64,000 nucleotides of DNA from contig JANVCC010000056.1 in NCBI GenBank assembly GCA_025345505.1, positions 1,171,049 to 1,235,048 on the forward strand, in the 5' to 3' direction. The notes below the pieces were generated by a model that was not told the origin of the DNA, did not search any database, and was given only the letters and a program-made list of their open reading frames with translations. Source of the DNA: Todiramphus chloris collaris. Taxonomy: Eukaryota; Chordata; Aves; Coraciiformes; Alcedinidae. Numbering within the stretch: position 1 is the first letter of the stretch; every line of letters starts with the position of its first letter. The translations under genes and the position numbers were made by a program. Shown here in pieces: positions 1 through 13,200 of this stretch.

Positions 1-720
1 GCCCGTGGGTGAAGGGGCAAGGCTCGGGGCGCGTGCGCGGAGACACCGCCGCCCTATTGGCCGGCAGCTCACTGCACGCGCAGGAGCGGCTCCCCCGGTT
101 CGGCGGCCGCTGCGCACGCGCCGCCGGCCCTCCCCGGCCCTCTCTGGCCCAGCTCCGGAGGAGCAGGCGCACTCTCCCCCTCCGCCCGCCAAGCTGGCCG
201 GCGGCTGCGCAGGCGCGGTCTTTCGGGAACGTTCTGTCTCGGAACAACCTTCCTCTGCAAGGGAAATCCTGTCAGGGTACGGGCCGCCCGCAGCCCCGGT
301 CCTCCCCGTTCCGCCTCGCTGGCGCCCCGGCCTTTCCCTGTTACCGACTCCTGCTGCAGCCCACCCCCTGTCCGACTTGCCCGGCCCCCCTCCCCTACAG
401 ACGGGCCGCGACATCCGCCCGCCCCCCCCCCCCCCCTCCTGCCCCTGTCTCTTTTTCTTTTTTCCTCCTCCGAGCTCAGCCGCCTCCCGCTACGAGAGCG
501 CTCGGAGGCGGTCCTGTGCCGGGCTCCCCGCGTTCGCGGGGACACAATGGCTTTGCGGAGGGAGCCTCTCGGCAGCCTCACGGCAGCCTCAAGCGCCTTC
601 TCTGGAGCGGCAGACACGGGCCCTCCGCGAAGGGTGGAGCTGCGCTTGTGCCTCTGCTCCCTGGCCTCGTCCCACTGAGGTCGGCGGGCGCTGATGGTGC
701 CCAGGATCTAGCGGGATCAG
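1..720. promoter_or_regulatory. DUSP11: CpG-island promoter of DUSP11
   Basis: The stretch is very GC-rich and CpG-dense, in sharp contrast to the AT-rich DNA that follows. It holds an inverted CCAAT box (ATTGG at 56-60) and NRF1-like palindromic sites (TGCGCACGCGC at about 111-121 and TGCGCAGGCGC at about 207-217). It also has a run of about 15 C at 422-436. These are typical of a housekeeping promoter without a TATA box. Long open frames on both strands here are by-products of GC richness and are not called as genes. The start site cannot be placed exactly. In human, DUSP11 is arranged head to head with TPRKB, so the island could be bidirectional, but any such partner would lie left of the window. 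Confidence 0.7.
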
Positions 721-978
721 ACCCGTCCCGGTTAGAGTGGGGCAGGTGATGGTCCGTCACTTGCTGAGGTGCTGGCCTCGCCTCTTGCAGCTGCCTGGAG
801 CTTCTTCTCATTGAGACAAGAATTCTAGCTGTGGGAGCGCGAGAGCAGGACAGACTGCTCCGAGCCACAGCAGAGGGACGGAAGGGGCTTCCAGGAAGAT
901 CTTCATCCCTGCAGCGCTGCTACTAGTTAGAGAGAAACCTGCTGCCTCTCCTCTCTTTCGATCTTCTGGAGAGGAGAG
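547..978 (+). other. DUSP11: Probable 5' untranslated exon of DUSP11 with a uORF
   Basis: A consensus splice donor (GAG|GTGAGT) lies at 978/979. The next good acceptor, a pyrimidine tract ending in TTTCAG at 1223, sits one base before the DUSP11 start codon, so an intron at 979-1223 is likely. The exon's left end is unknown. It contains a 43-codon open frame (547-678) starting in good context (ACAATGG), not in frame with DUSP11 and ending well before it, which would act as an upstream ORF if transcription starts left of 547. Alternatively the leader is unspliced and continues straight to 1225. Confidence 0.45.
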
Positions 979-1224
979 GTGAGTGGTAGTCTTTCCCTCT
1001 TGTACTGTAGCAGTGGAGAAAATAGGTTAGCTTGCAAGCTGCAAACTTGTTCAGGATGCCTTCAAGCCCCAGCTGTCTGGTTTATTTTACTTGAGAGTCA
1101 GCCCTCTGAAAAGTCCCACTGACGGAGAACGAGATAGCACCGTGTTAACTGCGCGGTTCTGTCTCCTTTGCTGCAGTGCCCACTTTCACCGCTGTCTCCT
1201 GCTCTGCCTGCTCCTGCTTTCAGC

Positions 1225-4200
1225 ATGGTAAAGAAGAATACTATCCCCGATGGGTAAGTATCCCTCACACTAAGAAACAGGCAGGAGCGGGCACACTCCT
1301 GCCCACAGAGAAGGGGTGCTGACTGCCCCAGTCGTTTTGCCACAAGCATCTTCACTACCTACAGCCAAGTAAGGTAGGTATCTTCTCTAAGACAGCAACA
1401 GCCCAGCCCTTCATCCCCTGGGTGAGTATAATGCTCCAGCCTGTCTGTGAACACTTCTTCATCAGAGGAACACAGACCCTTCTCTCTGACCTTCTTCCCC
1501 CCACGTGTATCCTTACTGGGGAAATGGGAGAGTAGTCCATCCTTATGACTACTCAGAAGTTTGCTACCTGGAGTGGAGAAAGAGCTGATAAGATGGGAGC
1601 AGGTTGTATGCATGTGAGCAAGGAATATTTTTATGGATTCGGGTCCAGAAACCTCCTGTGTTCCTGCTTTTAACAAGAGGACAACAAACTGGTTTATTGG
1701 CAAAATGAATAAAAAACCCCAAATGCACTGTACAGGCTTTCCAGTGATTTGATTGGGAGTGCATAGAGGGATGATTTCATTTAAAACAGATACAGTTCTA
1801 CTATCCAGCTCTACTGGGGAGGGGAAAAAAAAAAGTCTCAGTTTAAAAGTTTACTCCACGTGTTACAGCTGACATCGGTACAAATTTCTTGGACAGGAGG
1901 GTGTGCTGAGATATAAAGGCACACTGTAATGAGACATTAGCCTACAGTTTATATGTTATTTGAAGAAAGGTTGAAATTATCCTCGTTTCAGGGGAAGTGT
2001 TAAACGCATTTCTTAAGAACATTCTTAGGAGGAGCAATAACATACAAAAAAATCACTATTTCCAGCAAAATATATTGGTCTCAAAGCAAGAAATAGAAAT
2101 AAAAAATGAACAAATTTTTAAAAATAACTTAATCTTTGAAGTTTTTTTCATAGCTGAGAAACTCAGGGATTAACATTAGAATACGAAAAGGTATTTACTC
2201 GTGTCTCTTAAAGTTTCTGAGAAATTTCAGTTAAAAGTTGGACAAAACCAAGCTAAAGTGGGTTAGGTTTGCAAGCAGTAATGCAGAAAGTTTGAAAGAA
2301 TAACTTATTGTTTTCTCCATACTTGGAAGCTATTACTAAAACTTTGAGAGTCAGGTGCTTGTTTTTCCCTTGTTTTTCCTCCTTGCATTTGAACTGGAGC
2401 ACCTTTCAGTCTATGTGCATTTCTTCTCATAAATATGGAAATAATAGCGGACTGTACTTTTTGCTTCTATTACTGGAAACTAATACCTGTGTATATTTCA
2501 AAGAGAGAAGCATTTACTGTAGAGTAATTGGTTATTAAGGTAGAGTTACCATCTGACGAGCTCATGATACTTAAGAGCTTTTTCAGCATCTCCAGATACT
2601 TTTTGATACTATTCACAAATCAGGCAGTGGTTTAAGGAATTATCAGTGTAACAATCTCATGCAACAGTATATTGATGTCATCCTACCTGCTACAGCAGAC
2701 AGTAGTTCTTCACTGTGAATTACTTAGTACACCAAGAAAAAACAGCAATGAACCCTGGTGAAAGGCTTGAGGAAAACTAACTTTAACCTAGAAGATCCTG
2801 CATGTGCCCCAGAAATAGTGGTTGGCAAAGGTGAGCTTGTAGTACATATTACAAGGACTAGATGGTAACATACTATGAAGTACAACCTCAATCATATCAC
2901 AGTATTGTAACAGCAATAAATCTAATGGTAACTGTTTTGTTTTTAATGACACATCAAGAGAAATATTGATAGATAAATGAAAGCCACAGTACATATAGAT
3001 ATTTTTTTAAGATTGTCTTTCTGTTTCTACCTCAGCAGTTCTTCACAATTTCCATCCAATTACCATTATGCTAATTAAAGCAGTACAATAAATTTGATGT
3101 TTCAGTTAAGTTAAAGTAGCTAGGGACAGTGCAACTAAACAAGAAAGATTTATCATATTTTACAGTGCTGTGTCTGCAGTGTAATTAAAGTTGCTGCATT
3201 ACAGCACTGTGCAACCTTGTTAGATACCAACACTCTGGGTGTACTCAGCACCTAAAATAATAATACCTGCCAATGTTGCCACTAGTTCTGCACTGACAGT
3301 CTTGTGCTTTGTTCTTCTTGGTCCAATGTTGTGTCGGTGTCACTCAGCCCTAGTCCAGAATGTTTGATCTGATGCTAGTGGCACCATCTTTGCTCCAGCA
3401 GTCAGAGGAGGAGGTGGTCTGGATGTAAGACTTCCTGTAATCCTTCCTAGAGAAAAGCATTTCACCCTTTTCCCAGTCATGTCTTGGAGCAGAGCTAAGG
3501 TATACAGTGGCCATTGAAAGCTCGGGCCTGGAAAGTAGTACTGGAGAAGTAATTCTATAACAGAGTGAGACATCAGTAGAGGAGAGGGATTCAAGTGACC
3601 CCTTGCAATGCTGTTCTTGACATGGAGTCGAGTTCTGGGTCTTCACGGTGTTTGCAATTGTGTTGTCCTTCAGGAGTTATATACTGTGGTGTGTTGTTGG
3701 AGAACCAGCTAGTAAAAGGAGTTCAAGTTACATAACAAACTGCTGTAAAATACTATGATGCTTTTACAGATTTATAGAAGTTTTTACTTCAGTATCCCAA
3801 ATCCTACTGTGGGTATAATTTCATCAACTCAGATTCAGTTCTGAACTTGTATGCTTCCTTTAAATGGTATAAAAAAATAACAGGAATGGCATCTTGTTAT
3901 TATAAGGAGAAAGCTGAATTAGTTCTGCCTCTGCACCATAAACATACTTCTTTAACTGAATTGTTCCTGTGCAGACATAAAAGCATCAGCATTTTCATTT
4001 AGACAGGAATTTATAGACTGTAGCATAACTGATTGTGTACGTTCAAGGATGGATGGGAAAGAATGGTTACCATAAGGTGAGAGTTTATTTGCAAAGTAGA
4101 CGTGGTTCATACCATTAGGCATAGAACATCTGCATTTGTGGGATGGAGAAAAATTACTTCTTACAATACATAAGTAATGCTAACATTGCTGTAAGAGTTG

Positions 4201-7200
4201 AAAGCCCGTTATCTTCTGTTGAAGTACACTATAACAAGTACAAATCTATGCAATTACTGACATGCTAAGGAAACTTTTCTCCCATTATTAAACTTTTAAT
4301 TCACATTGTTTTTTTACAAGTGATGACTTATTTGTATCCTGCTTACAGGAGCTCTAGAAAAGCAAGGTGAGTAATCTATGATGAGAGTAACAGATGATTA
4401 AGAGCTATATTCCCTCCCTTCTGCTTTTGATCTATTCAATATGTGTTCAGTCTTGACAGCATGTCATGGTCTTTGTATGGCTATCTTTTCTTCAGAATAG
4501 TATTTCAACAGAAGAGTATTGAATCTGACATCTATAGAGGTGACACTTGGAAAATAAAGCTGTGTGTAGATCATGCAGTATCAGTAGCCAAAAAAAGAAG
4601 AGGTTCCAAGTAGTATTTTCTAAATGATCTTGCTACAGCTGATGGTATTTTGGAATTGACTTTCTCTACCGCTACAGCAATCATCATTTTTGAGCATTTT
4701 GAAATTCACTTTCCCAGGCAAGTTCTAAACTTAAAACTGCTTCATAATCCTGGATTGTCATGAGCATCTCCAGAATTGTAGAAACTCTTGAATTGTTAAG
4801 TATAACTTCAGATACTGCTCTCTGAACTTAATTCTGTACCTATTACAGCTTTTTGAGTAATGTATACCTATTTACACTGTTTTTGCTAACATTGATTTTT
4901 AACTATTAGATGAATTGACGCCCCGAGTTCAGTACTAGTTTCTCTTACTCTGAAATACTGGAACACGTTACTGCTGTACTGAATGTTACACACTTGAAAA
5001 TTTAAGATAAGAGAGCTTACTTCCCTTTATACTCAAGTTTTTTTCTTGTCAGAAATACCAGAATTACTTTGTAGAGATATTATAGTATACAGATTTTATT
5101 CCTTTGGGGTTTTTTGGGGTTTTTTTTTTTTTTTTTTTTTTTAGTATCAACTAATGTACAGGCAATAACTAATAGGCAATCTAAAGTGGCTTCAAAAGGC
5201 CAATGAGTTCTGTTTAAAGACCTTGTAGGGTATCTGCTGACAGTTTACTGTGCTTTATATACAACTCTGAGACTCGCTGAGATCTGACAAACCAAAGACA
5301 TGAAACTTTCAAATTATTTCCAATTCAGTGATTCCACAGTATAGCACCTATGAATTATTTAGTAGCTTTCTTGTCTACTATATCATTGAAAATGTATATG
5401 ATGTCTTTATGTGAAACATACTATTTTTCTTAAAAAAAGCAAACCCAGAATAAAATAAATGAGGTATCCATTCATTGAAATTATTATGAATCATGTACAG
5501 CTGCATATTTTATCTGCTTCAGTAAAAACTTTTAGTAGAGCCAGGTGTGGAACCCACAGTGTTGTCGTATTTTAGTTTAACATTTTTGTTAAGGGATACA
5601 GTAGCTAGACTTTACAGTATAATTTTCTAAGTTTTAGAACTCAGTAGGATTTACTTTTAATTTGATACAAGCATAATTTGTAGTTTTCTTAACTACATTT
5701 CAAATTTGTGTTGAATAATTACAAATATTACTGCTATTTACAATCTTTGCTGTGTTTTGCAGTTCACTGATACGTAGTTTCGTATGTTTGAAAACTTTCA
5801 TAAACATCCTTACAATCACATTTAGGTTTGGGGTTTTTAATAGCATGATTTATGCAATATATAGCTTTTATAATGTTCTTTGCTTGGATTATTATCTTGG
5901 TGATCAACATACCTTTGAGCTTTAATTAAAGAGGCTTCAGAATGAGTACTAAATTTTTCCTTACTCAAATTTACTGTAAGCTTGTCTTTATTGTGGGCAT
6001 TTCTAGAATGTCTTCTGTTATCCCACTTCAAGTTGGACGCTGCTTTGCAGACCCTGTTGATGATCCTCTATTGGTTGGTCTTGGAGATGCTGTTTAAAAG
6101 TGCTTTTCAAAGTAGTTTTTTGTTTGTTTTCTTTTGTCCTCAAACAGAGGCCATTTCACTGATTGCTGCTATTCCAAAGGATATTGCTGCTAGATTCTTG
6201 GGTTAATCTAGGTCACATATCCTTTATAAACTTTTACTAGGATGTCTGAAGCTAGTTTATTTTCTGTTGTTTTCCTGAAATGTTTAAAGAAAAATACAAT
6301 TAAACATGCTTGTTTTTAATTTAAATTAAAATGGATAAGCAGGGTAATATATTTTCATGTAATCAAGACTCAAAACACCCAACAGATTAGCTAGAGTCTG
6401 TAGTATCAATAGTAATTTTATTTATTTAACTGGAAGCCATTGAAGCTTCAGAGAAATTTCAGAGGGAAAGGAGAATGATTTTCTATTTTAATACTTCTTC
6501 TCAACTAAGGAGTGATTTTTCTGTTTAAAAAAAGCAGTCAAATTTCTGTGTTTAATTAAAATGATTGATGGTAGTTGGGGAGTGATGAAGACAAAACATC
6601 ATAGGGGAGTGGGAACTGTAAAAGCTAAATAATCAAATAATTGGTTAAATTATATATTTTGTTGAATTTTAGGTCTTGATCTACATGTAGTCCATTGGTT
6701 ATTTACCTGTTTGAAAACTTAGAAAAATAAAGCTGTAATTGAAAATGCATCATGTGTGTGCAATACATCACTTTTTATACAAGTGCTGGTCTCTTAATTA
6801 TTTTCTGTTTGAACATGCAAATTCTGGGGTTTTTTTCTACCTTTATCTAGACTTTTTCTGTAAGAGTTTTATGTTCTTTAGTCCCTGTCATTTATAATTC
6901 CTAACCATATTCCTTTGTTGAGAACAGAACAAATGTGAACTTATTTTCTTAGCCAATCTTTGCTTTATTTCAATCTGCTGTTTTAATTTAAGATAATTTT
7001 TAGTTGTACAGCAGTATGCTAAAATTTCCCTTTTAAATATTACTTTAAAGATAACATGGAAAACACACCTTTTATATATTTTGATGAAAGTGCCTTCTGC
7101 TTATAGAGCTGTCAGCAGCTTTTGAGTTTCTTGCTGATTTTGCAGGGTTTTTTTCTGGGAGGATTTAAATGGCTTTCAATACAGGAGAATAAACCCCCCA

Positions 7201-10200
7201 GTTTATTAAGGTCTGACAACAAACTATGTAATCCTTGTGCATTGTTCTGTCAATCCCTAAATGTGGAGAAAAAGTTCAGAATTTTTACAAAGACTTTTCT
7301 ACATTGCTAATTAAATAAAATACAAATTTTAAGCCTTTTTTATATACATACAATTTTTTATTGGCTTCTAATTTCTCGTATTTATGATAATCATGGTATT
7401 TCCATCCATTCACAGTATTCCAAGAGAAAGGAGGTTATGAAAGATCTGCATTTCTAATGTGTGGCATCTTTTAAATTGTTTTACTACATAAGGTAATTGT
7501 GGTTGGGACTTTTTACTTCCTCCTTATTTTTTCAAACTGATATGCTTTGTTATGTTGTGGGTTTTGTTAGCTTCTGTAATATTTTCAGTCCGTTGACACT
7601 GTTGTGATTATAATGGATTCATATACAGTTTGTCTATCTTGAATAAATGGAACATAGTCTCAGATTTTTGTTTTCATATTTTACAACTCATGTACAACTA
7701 CCATACTCATACAAGCTTAAAAATTCACTTAGGAAGAGTTTTCAAGTTAGAACAATTCTGTAATACACAACGTGTTTTCAAATAGCTTTTCAAGCTAACG
7801 TGATTGATCATGTGCTCTTTTTTTCCTCTATATGCAACTATGCTAAGATAAGGGAATATATGAAAAGGGGATGGTTTTTGTTCCCTCATTGCAGTTACAA
7901 GGTAACAAAGTTCCTGCAGTAATATAGAATTTAGTAAAGGGTTTTACTGCAAATACCTCCAAGTGATTTAATCTCCAACTTGTCCTTCTCACCTTGTATG
8001 TCTTCTACATGACAGCTGTTTGCAACAGCCTCCTAATGATGACTTACTGCTCCTTTCTTATTTCATTTACTATCCATTATATTAAGCATCTGTATGTCTA
8101 CATTGTGAGCCAAAATTTGTTCTTTAGCTCATGATGAAGATGAAAAAGATTAGTTAGTGTTGAAGACATCGATATAGTAGATTGTTACATGATTCGTTAA
8201 TATCAATTATGCTTCTGATCACCATGGTGTGTTTCTTTCCTTACTTCCAAGCATCTATGAATGGTAATGTTATTTATATACTATGACAAGTATAATTATG
8301 GATCTTTACTTAAGAGTTTTGCCAGCCAACATCTAGTTTTTCTTATGGTCTCATATGGGAATTGTAAACAAAGCAAAATAGTGGTTAGAATATTTTAAAA
8401 GAGAGTGTTCTGTTTATTTCATAAATGATGTGCTTATATAGAAATCAGAAAGCAATCTAGAAGCTGATGAATGCTTCCTGTAAAGGGAGAGATTAATGTA
8501 AACATTAATTCAGAAAATTGTAAGGAAATGAGCACCAGTGCTCAAGAATTTTATGGAAATGTTTTGTATTTTAATAGCTGAGGTAATAGTTGAACATGCA
8601 AAAATGCTATGTAGATTTTAAGTCATCTAGCTTCAGTGTCTGATGTTAAAGAGGTAATTTTTCCTCACATAAGGAGAACAACTAGAAGTCTTATATTAAT
8701 TAGGTTGCCTCTTTGAAGACAAAGTTAATTTGCTGTTTAACTTGTTTCCTTCTTCAAGATAAAGCTTTCCATAGTTGTTTGTTTTGGTTTGGTTTTTTAA
8801 ATAGATATCTGAAATGTGATAACATCAAGACTTCAGTACAATGTAGAATTTGTGAATACTAGTTCTTTGTGGTTTTGGAATTATCAGTATTCTGAGTATT
8901 GTAACAAATCTTCACATCAGTAGGTGATTTTTACTAAGTTTTGGTGTGATGGAATATTCTCTGTACTTTTCAAAGCACCAAGAGGAAGTGCAGACAAGAG
9001 TGTTTCTTTGAAAAAGAAGCATATTGCAAAGTAAAGACATTTGCAAAATCTAGAAGCTTTACATTCTTAAAGAAGATAAACTGTGCATTTCATTGTCAAT
9101 TAAATGGTTGATGTGAGCACATGATAACTTTTTAAAGGTGTTTGATTTGTCCAAGCTGAAAAATTTCCCACAGCTATAACATAACGATACTTTATTACCT
9201 GTTGAACCTTACCCATCTGCTTTGCTTTGTATTGGTGCTATGTGTTTGTAAACGGTGTCTTCCATTTTGAAGGCAGGAATTTTTTGGAAGTTGAAAAAGA
9301 AGGAAGGAAAAAGACTGTTTTCAAATATCCTGATGATACCTTGAAACCACTTCATAGTTGCAGATTTGGGGACATACTTCTTCTGTAAGATAACAGCAAT
9401 CATGCCCCTATCTCTAAGAAATATTTTCTTTATAATGATACTCTATGGAGTATATTTGTTTTATTATGGCTCCTGACTTTAGACTTGCAAGCAATAAAAA
9501 TGTCTTTATTTAAGCTGTGTAATGTGCTAAATAAGCTTCTGCCCTGATCAATGCTGTAGCAACATTCTGTTGATATTCTTCCAGCATCTTTTAGACCACT
9601 TCCTGTTTTATTTCAATAGATAAAAAAAATTACTTCTAGTTACTCTAAAAAGATCTTAGTTGCTTGGTGAAATAGGCAGATTACTAATGGATATTAAAAA
9701 ATATTATTACGTGCATATCAGGATTTATTTGGTTATTTGTTTTCATGCACATCAGTTATGATTGCTTGCTTATATGGTCAAGGAATTTTAGGAACTATTG
9801 GATCCTGCTGTTTGGATGTTTAAATCTTAATATATTATGCTAGTAGCTGCATGGGCTATCATAGAAAAAAAAAAAAAGATAATTCCTATATCTTTCTGCT
9901 GGAGAAGTTTACATATTTATAAGTATATTCAAACTATGTGAAATGTGTCACCAGATTTGCCTGATATTTGTAAGACAATTCACATAGTTTTAAATAATTT
10001 CTATTATAACTTTAAAGGAGTATAATTTTTAACGTGCTTAGTTTTACCGGGTTTTTTTTCCAAAGAGTAAAGACTTTTTTCTTTTTCATAATAGTTTTAC
10101 ATGAAGCTGCCAGTATCTTCTGTTGAATCATGTCATATGAAAATACTTAAATATTTATTTCATTACAGATGGCGGAGTTTGACACCAGTTGGACAGCCTA

Positions 10201-13200
10201 TACCAGGAACTAGATTTATTGCATTCAAAGTACCTTTAAAAGGGGTATGTATAAAAAGTAACTACAGATGGGCTCTATTAAGTACAGTTCTAAAGTAATG
10301 AAGAATAGAGTGAATGTTCAAGCACACTTCAGGGAAGTTTTATGAAAAAAAGATTCATTTAGATTTAGCCCCTCCCATCATCTACTAGTGGCTTTTTTAC
10401 ATAATATTCTGGGGTTTTTTCTCTTTATTTTAAAATTTGTATTTGCTATTACCCTATCTTTTAAAAATCATAAAATCGCTAATCAGTCAGCACAATTAAT
10501 TTGATCACTATTAAGCAGCCTAATTTCATTATGCTATTTAACATCTTTTTATGATGGTTGTAAGAAAATCGTATGGAAGTTGTTACAGTATGAATAACAA
10601 ATCAAGCACTTGTTAAAAGTACTGCAGTGCTAGTATCCTTTAAAATTATAGATTCAGATGATCAGTTTCATAAGAAAAAAAATTTCACTGATCTGAAGGA
10701 ATGCAGTATATTTATAAAAGAAGTCTTCATAGATTTGTTTTATTAATGTGTTAATACTTCCTTTAGATTCTAACTAACACAGAGTGCCATCTTAAAAGTT
10801 CTGACTCCATGTATTGAATTGATTAATTCTTTGTGATGATACAAAAGACAGAGGCTGTCTTCTTTAGACTCATCAGTTCTTGGTGGATTGAGGCATAGGG
10901 CAAATCTGTTTTCTGTATAAATTAACACAAGTGCTGTGGCTAGACATAACCTTAGCAGTTAAGAGTAAATACTCTAAGCTTTTGTCTAACAATTACACTC
11001 TAGTATTCATATACAAAACTTTTGGTGTTTTGGGTATGTTATTGCCCAGTACGTTTTCAGTCACCATTCCGTTTGCTTTTATCAACAATGACAAGTGGAA
11101 TGATTGCAGGGTTTGCTTCCTGCAGCTGCTTTTACAGCTTTAATATGGTGGTTTGGTTCTTTGACACCAAGGATCTCATATTTGACACCTGAATTCAGCA
11201 GGAGTTTTTCAGAAATTCCAAATAGTCTTTCAAAACATAGTCTTTCATAACATGTTTAACTGTTTACTCAATCAAGAGGTATGTTTAGAGATATTTTGCT
11301 TTTGCAAAATTGTATCCCACCTCAGTTTGTGTAACTTCACATAATAAAAGGAAAAATTCTTCAGCATTCTACCACAGACCTTTTGCAAATCCACAATTGT
11401 CACCTCAAAGTTAGTAAGTTCAGCTTCAGATTTTACTGAACGTCGCTGCTGTGTAGTGGTGAACCTCAACAACCTCTGCGTTTTTTTCAACAGTGCACCA
11501 GTCTCTGAAATACATGGGACTGAATACTTCTACATGCTTTTTAGCCTACTCTTTTTAGCTGAAGCTTCCTAATCGCATACCATCTTTGATTGGATTGTCC
11601 TGCTGTTTATGCTTTAATTTGGTTTCCTGTCTCTGTTTCCAGACTAAGATAAGTGCTTGCTAGCATCTTAGATTATAATCCATACAGTCAAAAGATGGAA
11701 TGGTTAGTTACCCTATTACCTTATAGCATCTGTGATTCTAAGAGGTATGTGGTCTGTGGCTGCCTTCCTTTCATTAATTTTGAGTCCAGTCTGCTTGAAT
11801 TTCCTGGTAACAAAGGAACTGAGAGGTGGTTGCATCTGCTACATCTTTTGCCACTGTCTTTTATTGGTTGTGGCTGAGCCCATGTCAAAAGGCTTTCACA
11901 ATGGACAAGCTCACTATTCAGAGAAAATCCAGTCATGCACGTATGAGACATTTTCATACCTGGATTGAAGAACACGTTTCAAAAAACACGGCTACAATAG
12001 AGTGACTAAACATTTTTCCCAGTGTTTCTGTCAGATGAACTTAATTATTCATTATCCACCAACGCACAGCTTTCTTAGTCACTGTATTTTAGTCTTCTTT
12101 AATATTTCCCAGTGCTAAATGACAGGCAACTACACTCTGCCAACAGATGAAGCGATGATAAAAATGTCTGTACAGTTTTTCTGGGGAGAAAGTCAAAAAC
12201 TGTACAGGAAATGAACTCTAGTATCACAACTTCTAATGTTTTATGTGAAATACACAGTTAATTTTGTGTTACTGTGCAGGACAAAGTATGTTTTGGGGAA
12301 AGTGGATTGTGTTTTGCTTTTGCCCATGTTAAGTTACTTAAAAATCAGTATATACGTGCTGCATTTTGCGGGATTTTTGTGTTCATCAAATTAGTGTTTA
12401 ATAATGTTTGTTAGCATTGTACAAGTGGGAATTCTCATGCATTTTCTTGCATTTTCAGCTGAATAGGAATACACAACAAATTCTTACCTTCTTTTTATTT
12501 GGTTTCTTTTATGGATATAGTTCTTGTACTGTAAATGTTACCTTTTGAATACTGATGTTTCCTAGTCCACAGCTGAATATTACAAATGTCTTGTTATTAG
12601 AACTTAAAATCTTTCTTTTCCATTTGTTACTGTAGGCAATTAATCAAAGGCTTACGCCAACCCAGAAATTTACACCAAAAGACTTAATTGCTGCAATGAA
12701 AGCCCTAAATGTGGAGCTTGGATTAATTATTGATTTAACATATACCACACGATACTATGAAGTTAAGGTAATATAAGCATAATAAGAAAATAAAATAGTT
12801 ACTGCAACCTATGTTTTAAAGTATTTACATTTGCTTACCTTGAATTGGAATAGACAAGTGAGCCATCTAGACTTTATCTCCAATGAAAACTAAATGTTTT
12901 ATCACAGAGTAAATAACTCCTCCTCCCAGCTAGTTGCATTTGTGCCTTATTTGTATTACAGTAACTGACTAATGGATAAAGACTTCAGTGCCAAGCACTA
13001 CAGTAAAGGTGCACAAGGCTTACACTTTGTGTCCTAAAGACATTCCCACTTATTACTACAGTCTTTTTCTACTGATTTTTTGGTGAAATCCACTAAGTGT
13101 ACATTTTTAAACTACTTTATCAATTTCAATTTTTTTACCAGTATGGTCCTAACAATTGTGATTAATGAGCTTCCTATTGAAAAGAATAAATAGTAGTGTT

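Noticed and set aside
5-749. Long open frames on both strands at the left edge (up to 246 codons)
   Set aside because: They sit in a CpG island where stops are rare, are Pro/Arg/Ala-rich without motifs, and overlap one another in several frames.
8130-8217. Possible C/D-box snoRNA (ATGATGA near 8132 and CTGA near 8213) in DUSP11 intron 1
   Set aside because: No terminal stem and no clear C'/D' boxes; the two short motifs are expected by chance.
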